A DNA stretch of 44,390 nucleotides from a virus, in IMG/VR virus record IMGVR_UViG_3300006793_000067, positions 1 through 44,390 of that record; one strand, written 5' to 3'. Shown piece by piece: positions 36,463-41,493 of this stretch. The notes beneath the pieces were generated by a model, which saw only the letters and a program-made list of their open reading frames with translations, searched no databases and was not told the origin of the DNA. Numbering within the stretch: position 1 is the stretch's first letter; each line of letters begins with the position of its first letter. The translations under genes were made by a program, and so were the position numbers.

Positions 36463-36729
36463 TCACTCGCCGTCGCCGTGCATGAACTGGTAGGTGCTCC
36501 AGTACCAGCGGGACGCGTTGAGAGCGACATAAATGGCCGCGTTGGAAGGCGTGACGCCCACCTCAGCCATGCGAGCCGTACCGGCCTTCATGGCGTTGGA
36601 AATGACCAGGTTCATGGTGTTGAACCCACCGTCGGCGAGACCGAAGCCTTCGCCCAGTGTGTCAACGAATCCGTTGCGTGCTCGTATTCGGGCGGCGTGG
36701 CTTGGGTGCGGGGTCATGAGGTTTCGCAT
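36463..36729 (-). CDS. Small helical protein, 88 aa, unknown
   Basis: ATG 36729 with CTACGACTAAAC context and a strong promoter. The N-terminus is basic (MRNLMTPHPSHAARIRARNG), followed by Gly-rich and helical segments (NTMNLVISNAMKAGTARMAEVG, NAAIYVALNASRWYWSTYQFM). It has no Cys or membrane span. It borders the putative origin. Confidence 0.6.
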   Translation of the reverse strand: MRNLMTPHPSHAARIRARNGFVDTLGEGFGLADGGFNTMNLVISNAMKAGTARMAEVGVTPSNAAIYVALNASRWYWSTYQFMHGDGE

Positions 36730-36748
36730 GTTTAGTCGTAGGAGGCCC

Positions 36749-36779
36749 CCCTATTAAAGGGTTTCCCTCAAAGGTTCTG
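36749..36779 (-). promoter_or_regulatory. TATA promoter (gene starting at 36729)
   Basis: The minus strand reads TTCAGAACCTTTGAGGGAAA then CCCTTTAATAGGGG. Confidence 0.75.
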
Positions 36780-36782
36780 AAA

Positions 36783-37157
36783 TCATGCGTCCACGACGCC
36801 TTCAAAGAAAAGGCCACGGACCGGCACGACAGCACCTGCGGCAATGGCCTCAGCGACTGCGGCAATGCTGGCCACGGGTGCAACACCGTCGGCGGTGCTA
36901 ATGGTCACATGCGGGAAGCCGCTGGCCACATCGGCGGCGGTCACTGGTCCGTCTCTGAACTCAACCACGGCCACCTGGACTTCATCGGTCACGACCATGC
37001 CCACGACTTCCATGACGACACGGGCACCCGCTGGGGTGGCCGCACGGACCTCGGCGCTGGGCCTGAAGGTCAAGGTGCAGTGGTGGTCAAAGCGTTGAGG
37101 GTGCACGGCACGCATGCCGGTGCTTCCAATAACGCTGGTGAATGGTCGTCGGCTCAT
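36783..37157 (-). CDS. 2H phosphodiesterase-like protein (RNA-repair type), 124 aa
   Basis: Two H-x-T motifs, HHCTLTF (His26, Thr28) and PHVTISTADGV (His83, Thr85), about 57 residues apart, flank a compact alpha/beta core (ARVVMEVVGMVVTDEVQVAVVEF). This is the catalytic pattern of the 2H superfamily (LigT, tRNA-ligase CPDase, Swiss-army-knife RNA-repair domains), which opens 2',3'-cyclic phosphates. With the PNK-like kinase at 32.7 kb it could heal broken tRNA. Viruses also use 2H enzymes to degrade cyclic oligonucleotide signals. ATG 37157 is fixed by its promoter; a longer frame is rejected. Confidence 0.75.
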   Translation of the reverse strand: MSRRPFTSVIGSTGMRAVHPQRFDHHCTLTFRPSAEVRAATPAGARVVMEVVGMVVTDEVQVAVVEFRDGPVTAADVASGFPHVTISTADGVAPVASIAAVAEAIAAGAVVPVRGLFFEGVVDA

Positions 37158-37176
37158 ATCCTTCCCTGTGCGTGCC

Positions 37177-37205
37177 CCTATTAAAGCGTGTCGCTCAAAG
37201 GTTCT
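37177..37205 (-). promoter_or_regulatory. TATA promoter of the 2H gene
   Basis: The minus strand reads GAGAACCTTTGAGCGACACG then CTTTAATAGGGG. Confidence 0.75.
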
Positions 37206-37208
37206 CCT

Positions 37209-37260
37209 CAAATCGCATATGCGGTTTGACCAGGGTGGGAGACCGCCAACCCCTTGGCGG
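37209..37260. repeat. Palindrome and hairpin after the gene ending at 37285
   Basis: CAAATCGCATATGCGGTTTG (37209-37228) has a perfect 10-bp core CGCATATGCG; CCGCCAA 37243-37249 pairs with TTGGCGG 37254-37260 over CCCC. Likely a 3'-end hairpin plus an operator-like site upstream of the 2H promoter. Confidence 0.5.
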
Positions 37261-37284
37261 CCCCCCTATGGCTGTGAATAGGTC

Positions 37285-37608
37285 TCAGACCCACCATGCC
37301 CACGCAGGTGCAGGCATGTCGTAGTGCGCCATCATGGCTTTGTAACCAGCCACGCAGGCATCATCGGCCGAGACGCCGTCAACATAGTACGCTTTGTCAC
37401 GAGCGTCCCAGTATGGTTTGACGGCTTTGACATAGCCACTGTTTCCAGGGCTACGGGTTGAACGGGTGCAGTCGTCCATGAAGTGGCGGTGCGGCATAAT
37501 GTCAGCACTGCTCACGGCACGAGCCTTAACGGCCGGTTCGTATGCACGGTGCATCTTGTCTTGGTTGAAGTCGCGCCACCAGACGCTCTTGGTCATTGGT
37601 TGTCCCAT
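37285..37608 (-). CDS. Unknown protein, 107 aa
   Basis: ATG 37608 with promoter at 37629-37650. Basic N-terminal half with Trp/His (SVWWRDFNQDKMHRAYEPAVK), a single C near DDCTRS, then an aromatic and Ala-rich end (MMAHYDMPAPAWAWWV). Predicted helical. No family recognised. Its promoter is back to back with a class B plus-strand promoter. Confidence 0.6.
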   Translation of the reverse strand: MGQPMTKSVWWRDFNQDKMHRAYEPAVKARAVSSADIMPHRHFMDDCTRSTRSPGNSGYVKAVKPYWDARDKAYYVDGVSADDACVAGYKAMMAHYDMPAPAWAWWV

Positions 37609-37628
37609 GATTACAGATGGGAGGTCGC

Positions 37629-37650
37629 CCCTATTAAAGACTATCGGTCA
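37629..37650 (-). promoter_or_regulatory. TATA promoter (gene starting at 37608)
   Basis: The minus strand reads TGACCGATAGTCTTTAATAGGGG; its upstream element touches the divergent class B promoter. Confidence 0.7.
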
Positions 37651-37667
37651 TCAAAACCTTTATGTAC
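37651..37667 (+). promoter_or_regulatory. Plus-strand class B promoter (copy 2)
   Basis: TCAAAACCTTTATGTAC, identical over AAAACCTTTATGTAC to copies 1 and 3. Confidence 0.6.
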
Positions 37668-37687
37668 CCGCATCGTATAGTAGGGTT

Positions 37688-37760
37688 GAGGCGGACCCAA
37701 TGGGGATGGCTGAGGACGAGGGCACGCGGGGAGACTCCGTCTCCCGTCCGTGACCGGTCC
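37688..37760 (+). ncRNA. Candidate small RNA B2
   Basis: Starts about 25 nt after the class B TATA box. The 21 nt at 37714-37734 are identical to 39069-39089 in B3. A GGGAGAC-TCC-GTCTCCC hairpin follows directly (about 37729-37746). No gene is supported on either strand between 37609 and 37854. Ends are not known. Confidence 0.45.
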
Positions 37761-37767
37761 GAGCGAC

Positions 37768-37804
37768 AAAAAGCGCCCGCAGGCACCGAAGTGCCCAGGG
37801 GCGC
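37768..37804 (-). terminator. TTCG-loop terminator with T-run
   Basis: On the minus strand the stem GCGCCC...GGGCGC and inner GGCAC/GTGCC close a TTCG tetraloop, followed by TTTTT (37772-37768). It lies 50 nt past the stop of the gene ending at 37855. Confidence 0.7.
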
Positions 37805-37854
37805 GGCTCTCGTCCCCCGTAGGGGCCGTGGGGTCGTTGTGTGGCTCGTGGCCC

Positions 37855-38139
37855 TCAGCAGTTCAAGCGGAGGGTCTCACGGACCAAGAACACGACGCGT
37901 CGTGCTTCGTTCAAGAAGGCTCGGCCACATTCTGTGTCGCGGCCGTGGTAGAAGGGGTGGAACGGCGTGGCGTTGCACTTCAATGCGTACTGGAGGCCAG
38001 CGAGGGCCACATTCCAGAGGAGTTCTTCGTATTGGTCAATCACCACATCGTTGAAGTAGTCGCTGGAATTAACCAGGTCGTACATCAATCGGGTGTGGGT
38101 CGCAGTCGTTTGCAGGGGGGCGTAGGTTGTCTCGGCCAT
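37855..38139 (-). CDS. Small protein, 94 aa, unknown
   Basis: ATG 38139 with the CTACGATTAAAC context and a good promoter. Helical, with acidic and aromatic residues (LMYDLVNSSDYFNDVVIDQYEELLWNVALAGLQYAL), then basic (HGRDTECGRAFLNEARRVVFLVRETLRL). Shares its first residues MAET with two other small proteins here, which reflects conserved start context. Function unknown. Confidence 0.65.
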   Translation of the reverse strand: MAETTYAPLQTTATHTRLMYDLVNSSDYFNDVVIDQYEELLWNVALAGLQYALKCNATPFHPFYHGRDTECGRAFLNEARRVVFLVRETLRLNC

Positions 38140-38158
38140 GTTTAATCGTAGCAGGTGC

Positions 38159-38180
38159 CCCTATATAAGTATGCCGCTGA
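38159..38180 (-). promoter_or_regulatory. TATA promoter (gene starting at 38139)
   Basis: The minus strand reads TTCAGCGGCATACTTATATAGGGG. Confidence 0.7.
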
Positions 38181-38190
38181 ATGGTTTTGA

Positions 38191-38219
38191 AAAGTATAGT
38201 TACGAAAAGACTATATACC
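38191..38219 (+). promoter_or_regulatory. Plus-strand class A promoter-like element
   Basis: AGTATAGTTACGAAAAGACTATATACC, between the terminator of one minus-strand gene and the promoter of the next, pointing into the terminator. Confidence 0.5.
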
Positions 38220-38272
38220 CCCATCTCATAGCAACAACAAAGGGCGGCCAATTCGCCAGGCCTACGGTATGA

Positions 38273-38310
38273 AAAAAAGGACCCAACCCCACCGAAGTGG
38301 GGAAGGGTCC
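38273..38310 (-). terminator. TTCG-loop terminator with T7 tail
   Basis: GGACCC 38279-38284, CCCCAC 38287-38292, loop, GTGGGG 38297-38302, GGGTCC 38305-38310; on the minus strand the loop is TTCG and the stem is followed by TTTTTTT (38278-38272). It lies 47 nt past the stop of the zinc-ribbon gene. Confidence 0.8.
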
Positions 38311-38356
38311 GGCTCCGGCTCGTGGCCGTGTTGGTGGCCCTCTGGGGCCTGGGTGC

Positions 38357-38572
38357 TCACTCCGTGGCTTCTTCAATGTCACCGGTGACGGCGACAGCGA
38401 CGCGGCTCAAGAGAGCGAAGGTTCCACAGTCAAAGCAGTGCATTCGGAACTCTGGACCGTCAAAGGTCAAGGGTCCACGCACGGCTTTCATGGTGAACTC
38501 AGTGCATCCACATTCGGAGCACTGGAGCGGTTGTTCTTGGTTCTGGGTTCGGGGGTTGACTGTCTCGGCCAT
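38357..38572 (-). CDS. Zinc-ribbon protein, 71 aa
   Basis: CSECGCTEF and MHCFDCGTF form a four-Cys zinc ribbon (C18, C21, C45, C48 approximately), preceded by a Gln/Asn-rich N-terminus and followed by a short beta/acidic end (VAVAVTGDIEEATE). Such ribbons bind nucleic acid or RNA polymerase subunits. Promoter at 38593-38616, strong terminator after the stop; a complete monocistronic unit. Confidence 0.75.
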   Translation of the reverse strand: MAETVNPRTQNQEQPLQCSECGCTEFTMKAVRGPLTFDGPEFRMHCFDCGTFALLSRVAVAVTGDIEEATE

Positions 38573-38592
38573 GTTTAATGGTAGGGTGCCCC

Positions 38593-38616
38593 CCTATATA
38601 ACAGTACCGCTCAAAC
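38593..38616 (-). promoter_or_regulatory. TATA promoter (gene starting at 38572)
   Basis: The minus strand reads GTTTGAGCGGTACTGTTATATAGG, close to consensus. Confidence 0.8.
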
Positions 38617-38618
38617 AT

Positions 38619-38963
38619 TCACCAGCCCGCACACTTCGCCTCGGCACGCTCACGGGCCTGTTGGGCCTTGCGAGCCTCCTTGACGGCGTCACGGACCTTG
38701 CGGGAGTCCTTGGTGGCCTGGAACTCGTATGCGTCCTCGTAGCAGTCCACACCGGTGGCGGCGGCCATGACAGCACGAGCGAACTCAATGGCGTCGGCGT
38801 CGCTCATGCTAATGCACGCACCCATGCCCTGGTGCCCGCTCATGGACACACGCACGGTGCTTGAGCGCTTCACGACAACGGAGACAGTCCCTTCAATGGG
38901 TTTGCTGTTCCAATCGGTTGAGGTCGTTCCTGAAATCGTTTCGGTCATCGTTTGTGTGCCCAT
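38619..38963 (-). CDS. Unknown protein, 114 aa
   Basis: ATG 38963 with promoter at 38984-39006. A Thr/Ser-rich N-terminus, then strands (GTVSVVVKRSSTVRVSMSG), a helix (SDADAIEFARAVMAAATG) and a Lys/Arg/Ala helix (DSRKVRDAVKEARKAQQARERAEAK) ending in Cys. The strand-helix order and charged tail are compatible with a small nucleic-acid-binding fold. Unassigned. Confidence 0.65.
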   Translation of the reverse strand: MGTQTMTETISGTTSTDWNSKPIEGTVSVVVKRSSTVRVSMSGHQGMGACISMSDADAIEFARAVMAAATGVDCYEDAYEFQATKDSRKVRDAVKEARKAQQARERAEAKCAGW

Positions 38964-38983
38964 GTTTCAATCCAAGCGGCCTC

Positions 38984-39006
38984 CCCTATTAAACCTATCG
39001 GTGAAC
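38984..39006 (-). promoter_or_regulatory. TATA promoter (gene starting at 38963)
   Basis: The minus strand reads GTTCACCGATAGGTTTAATAGGGG; it abuts the class B plus-strand promoter. Confidence 0.7.
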
Positions 39007-39021
39007 AAAACCTTTATGTAC
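39004..39021 (+). promoter_or_regulatory. Plus-strand class B promoter (copy 3)
   Basis: AACAAAACCTTTATGTACC, followed by unit B3. Confidence 0.6.
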
Positions 39022-39041
39022 CTCCAGTGTGTAGGATGGAT

Positions 39042-39100
39042 TGCGGCGCACCTGATGAGGACGGCCAAGGACGAGGGCACGCGGGGAGATGCCGTCTCAA
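39042..39100 (+). ncRNA. Candidate small RNA B3
   Basis: Begins about 25 nt after the class B TATA box. It carries the 21-nt block (39069-39089) shared with B2, ending in a shorter GAGA/TCTC hairpin. It is followed directly by a class A element. The stretch 38964-39319 has no supported gene on either strand. Confidence 0.45.
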
Positions 39101-39128
39101 GAGTATAGGTAGGAAAAGACTATATACC
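39101..39128 (+). promoter_or_regulatory. Plus-strand class A promoter-like element
   Basis: GAGTATAGGTAGGAAAAGACTATATACC, tandem with class B copy 3 and pointing into a terminator. Confidence 0.5.
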
Positions 39129-39179
39129 GACAGCACAAGGGAGCAACGATAGCGGGCCAGGTGGCGGGCCGACCATCTG

Positions 39180-39218
39180 AAAAAAAGCATCCCCACCCGC
39201 CGAGGCGAGCAGGGGTGC
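39180..39218 (-). terminator. Hairpin terminator with T7 tail
   Basis: GCATCCCC 39187-39194 and GGGGTGC 39212-39218 pair (one bulge) around a CGCC/GGCG inner stem; on the minus strand TTTTTTT (39186-39180) follows. It is about 100 nt past the stop of the gene ending at 39320; smaller hairpins (GGGGG/CCCCC about 39285-39300) lie between. Confidence 0.65.
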
Positions 39219-39319
39219 GGCTCTCAACGCCCGCAGGCGAGGAAGGGGTCAGGGAGCGCCCGTAGGCGCCCCCCGCAGGTGAGTGGGGGTCAAGCCCCCC
39301 GAGGGGTCAGAAGACCCGC

Positions 39320-39853
39320 TCAAGCGTCCAAGGACACGCGGACCTTAGGAGCACGGGTGCTCTTGACGGTGCGGCGTGCGGCGAGGTGCGCTTTTCCAGC
39401 GGCCAAAGCGGCATCGCTGAGGTTGAACGCTTCAAGAAGAGCGGCGTCGGCGTCGGCCTTGGCCAATGTGCCGTCGTTGCGTGCTTCAAGAATGGTCATG
39501 ACCTTGGCTTGAGCGGCTGGGCGAAGTGCGCCGAGCATGCCGAAGAGAGCGAGGTCCTTCACAGCGGCTGGAATCATGAAGCCGTTGGAGTAGGTCTCAG
39601 TGGCGCCAATTTCAATGGTGCCTGCAATGTCAACGGGCATGGTCTCAACGGCGCCTGTGACGGCGTCGGTGGTGGTGTAGGTACCAACGAGACGGGCATG
39701 GGTAGCGGAGTCTTCACCGAGGTGAGAGACGGCGACCTTGTTGGCGCTGTTGGGTGCCTTGGACACCAAGGCGCCAAGTCCAGCGTGGACTTGAGTCGTC
39801 TCAACGACGAGGGTGGTTTCAGTTCGGGCTTCGGTTCGGGTTTCGGGGTTCAT
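39320..39853 (-). CDS. Ala/Thr-rich protein, 177 aa, unknown, probably highly expressed
   Basis: ATG 39853 (MNPETRTEARTETTLVVETT) is preferred to an upstream TTG because GGAGG lies 8 nt before it. The TATA box (39889-39896) is about 40 nt upstream with an AGAAAAGTG BRE instead of the virus-type element, so the transcript should have a short leader. The protein has a beta-rich middle (ARLVGTYTTTDAVTGAVE, VDIAGTIEIGATETYSNG) and a helical, Ala-rich C-terminal half ending in a basic stretch (KAHLAARRTVKSTRAPKVRV). A DNA-binding or virion-associated protein is plausible. Host-type promoter plus ribosome-binding site suggests early, strong expression. Confidence 0.65.
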   Translation of the reverse strand: MNPETRTEARTETTLVVETTQVHAGLGALVSKAPNSANKVAVSHLGEDSATHARLVGTYTTTDAVTGAVETMPVDIAGTIEIGATETYSNGFMIPAAVKDLALFGMLGALRPAAQAKVMTILEARNDGTLAKADADAALLEAFNLSDAALAAGKAHLAARRTVKSTRAPKVRVSLDA

Positions 39854-39886
39854 GTTTGTTGCCTCCAACCCATGCTACGACGCCCC

Positions 39887-39905
39887 CCTATATAACACTT
39901 TTCTA
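39887..39905 (-). promoter_or_regulatory. Host-type strong promoter (gene starting at 39853)
   Basis: The minus strand reads AGAAAAGTGTTATATAGGGG: canonical purine BRE plus TATA, lacking the TTTRGSCGAYAC element. Confidence 0.65.
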
Positions 39906-40057
39906 TATAGTATGCGTTTTTGGCGTTTTTTGGTTTGATTTTGGGTCGCCCGAGGCCTGGAAAATGGTCGCCGAGGGCCTGAAAATTGGGTAGGGGTCGG
40001 CGGCCCCTCGGCCGCTTGACACACCCCCCGCCCTTCCACTGGAAGCACAGCGCTGGG

Positions 40058-40068
40058 GGTATATAGTC
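40058..40068 (-). promoter_or_regulatory. Minus-strand class A element
   Basis: The minus strand reads TAAGACTATATACCCCCAGCG, followed by CTTCCAGTGGA as in the plus-strand copies at 31821 and 33757. It would transcribe 40040-39910, a GC-rich stretch without a gene. Confidence 0.5.
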
Positions 40069-40213
40069 TTATGGGACCTACACTTTCCTTTTGGGTCAGG
40101 AGACTATCAGTAGCAAACCTTTATAGGTGTACCCCGACCTGCTCAAACCATGCGGAGAGGCCGAGCGCAAGCCACCGACCTGGACCCCGACTCAAACAAC
40201 CTGGACCGCCGAA

Positions 40214-40317
40214 GGTATCGGCTAACAATGCTCCCTGGCTCAAGTATCGGCTAAAACAACCTGGAAACCCGAAAGTATCGGCTAAATCAATGGCCGACTC
40301 TGAAGGTATCGGCTAAA
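40214..40317. repeat. Iteron array: four GTATCGGCTA(A/C)A units, 30-31 bp period
   Basis: GTATCGGCTAA at 40214, 40244, 40275 and 40306 (intervals 30, 31, 31 bp, close to three helical turns). Spacers are related (CAACCTGG, CTCCCTGG, CAACCTGG). The reverse complement TTTAGCCGATAC equals the element next to TATA boxes across the window, but no TATA box is present. It is an iteron-like cluster in the gene-free stretch 39906-40363 between the Ala/Thr-rich gene and the small terminase gene. Confidence 0.85.
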
Positions 40318-40322
40318 CCGTT

Positions 40323-40356
40323 CAAATCCGATTTGCTTTTGTGTCAAATCTGACAC
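40323..40356. terminator. Palindrome and hairpin next to small-terminase stop
   Basis: CAAATCCGATTTG (40323-40335) is a 13-bp palindrome; GTGTCA 40341-40346 pairs with TGACAC 40351-40356 over AATC, 8 nt past the TAA at 40364. The second is a likely 3'-end hairpin for the small terminase gene. Confidence 0.5.
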
Positions 40357-40363
40357 GAACGAT

Positions 40364-40972
40364 TTACTGACCCTCGTCGTCGCTATCGGCGTCAATAACC
40401 TCGGCATCTACATCTATGGTCCTGAGTTCTTCCTGAACAACCTGACGGAACTGCTCCACTGGGTCGTAGCCAATGTTCACCACGACCTGAGGCTTCGCAT
40501 CCTGAGCACCTGACATTTTGTCCATGGCGTCTTGCTGTTTGACCAGCCCCTGTACCATGAACGAGACATTGTTCAATTTGCTCACATTGTCGGCCAGCGA
40601 ATGTGCTTGGTGCACCAACCCCTCGGTCAGCGACAACATGCGCTTCCTACGGGCATACGATTCCAAACGAAGCCAGTCTGTATCGCCCATTTCAGCACGG
40701 GCTATGGAAAGGTGACGGAGTTCCTCTGACTGCAACCTCGCCAGTCGCATAAGGCGCTTGCCTTGCTCTCGCGTGAGAGTCCTATCCAAATCGGCTTCTC
40801 CGAGCCTCCGCATTATTTCACTGTCTTTGTAGCCCTGCACCATGAGCATGGCTGTCCAACGGATGAGAGACTCGTCAATGCCGTCTGTTTTGCCTGCTCC
40901 CCAAGCGTCTATCGCAGTCACTTTCGCTTCGGGTCCGTCGTCCCACTCGGGGTCGTCCCAGTCCTCGGTCAT
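40364..40972 (-). CDS. Probable terminase small subunit, 202 aa
   Basis: Acidic at both ends. Residues about 35-75 contain a helix-turn-helix-like segment (AMLMVQGYKDSEIMRRLGEADLDRTLTREQGKRL), then a long coiled-coil helix (EELRHLSIARAEMGDTDWLRLESYARRKRMLSL; LVHQAHSLADNVSKLNNVSFMVQGLVKQQ) and an acidic C-terminus. DNA-recognition helix, oligomerisation coil and acidic tail is the common small-terminase layout. The size also fits. It lies far from terL (15 kb), which is unusual, so the call is moderate. The iteron array lies immediately downstream and could be its recognition site. Confidence 0.6.
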   Translation of the reverse strand: MTEDWDDPEWDDGPEAKVTAIDAWGAGKTDGIDESLIRWTAMLMVQGYKDSEIMRRLGEADLDRTLTREQGKRLMRLARLQSEELRHLSIARAEMGDTDWLRLESYARRKRMLSLTEGLVHQAHSLADNVSKLNNVSFMVQGLVKQQDAMDKMSGAQDAKPQVVVNIGYDPVEQFRQVVQEELRTIDVDAEVIDADSDDEGQ

Positions 40973-40993
40973 GCTACTACTACAAACGCCTAT

Positions 40994-41011
40994 CGCTTTT
41001 CACCTTTGCGG
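40994..41011 (-). promoter_or_regulatory. Degenerate promoter (gene starting at 40972)
   Basis: The minus strand reads CCGCAAAGGTGAAAAGCG, the same weak type as at 32528-32550. Confidence 0.35.
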
Positions 41012-41033
41012 TTAATTGGCTCTCAAGAGGCAC

Positions 41034-41195
41034 TTACTGTTCGTCAGGACATGCGGGACAAATCAGCCCACTTTTGGTGTCCAGCCAGCCCTCAGAGACC
41101 AGTGATTTTGTCCCAGTTCGTCCGACTCGTTTGCACACCGAGCATGCGTGATTCTTGACCACGGGGGTTTCATCTTCTTCGTATCTCTTCGCCAT
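41034..41195 (-). CDS. Small zinc-finger protein, 53 aa
   Basis: ATG 41195 with a TATA box at 41217-41224. CSVCKRVGRTGTKSLVSEGW...CPACPDEQ gives two CxxC pairs about 26 residues apart: a compact zinc finger with a basic N-terminus. Divergent from the plus-strand winged-helix gene, with which it shares the TATA region. Regulatory role possible. Confidence 0.65.
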   Translation of the reverse strand: MAKRYEEDETPVVKNHACSVCKRVGRTGTKSLVSEGWLDTKSGLICPACPDEQ

Positions 41196-41216
41196 GACTG
41201 CTGTTGACGGCACCAC

Positions 41217-41230
41217 CTATTTGAACCGAT
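41217..41230. promoter_or_regulatory. Shared divergent TATA region
   Basis: CCTATTTGAACCGATAGG. Read leftward it is TCAAATAGG, about 25 nt from ATG 41195; read rightward CTATTTGA lies about 26 nt from ATG 41248. CCTATTTGAACCGATAGG is itself an imperfect palindrome. One site may serve both genes. Confidence 0.5.
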
Positions 41231-41247
41231 AGGGCATGGACCGCAAC

Positions 41248-41493
41248 ATGGCCAAGCGTGCACGACTGTTGAAGCATTTCAAATCGCTTCCGACTGACCG
41301 CTGGTTGACCGCCGCTGAAATCTGCGACATGCTTCGCAGTCAAGGGGTTCAGGCTCATGTTCGTAGTGTCCAATCCCTGCTCTCGTCGGCGGCTGTTCGC
41401 CAGGAAGGTCTCGTCGGTCGGTACATCGGAAGCACTCCACGACGGGAGTACAAGTTCTACGACGCTACGCAGTTCATTGCCTATCACCAGTGA
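41248..41493 (+). CDS. Winged-helix DNA-binding protein, the only plus-strand gene
   Basis: 81 aa from ATG 41248 (MAKRARLLKHF); an in-frame ATG at 41236 is less likely because it lies before the predicted transcript start. Helices RARLLKHFKSLP, TAAEICDMLRSQG and HVRSVQSLLSSAAV followed by the hairpin LVGRYIGSTPRREYKFY match a winged helix. It is transcribed against all other genes, shares its promoter region with a zinc-finger gene and overlaps the 3' end of the methyltransferase gene by 10 nt. A regulator, perhaps of the early/late switch or of the repeated promoter element, is likely; the target is inference. Confidence 0.75.
   Translation: MAKRARLLKHFKSLPTDRWLTAAEICDMLRSQGVQAHVRSVQSLLSSAAVRQEGLVGRYIGSTPRREYKFYDATQFIAYHQ

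Noticed and set aside
40214-40317. Possible CRISPR array
   Set aside because: The conserved core is only 11-12 bp, the spacers resemble each other, and no cas gene is near; iterons fit better.
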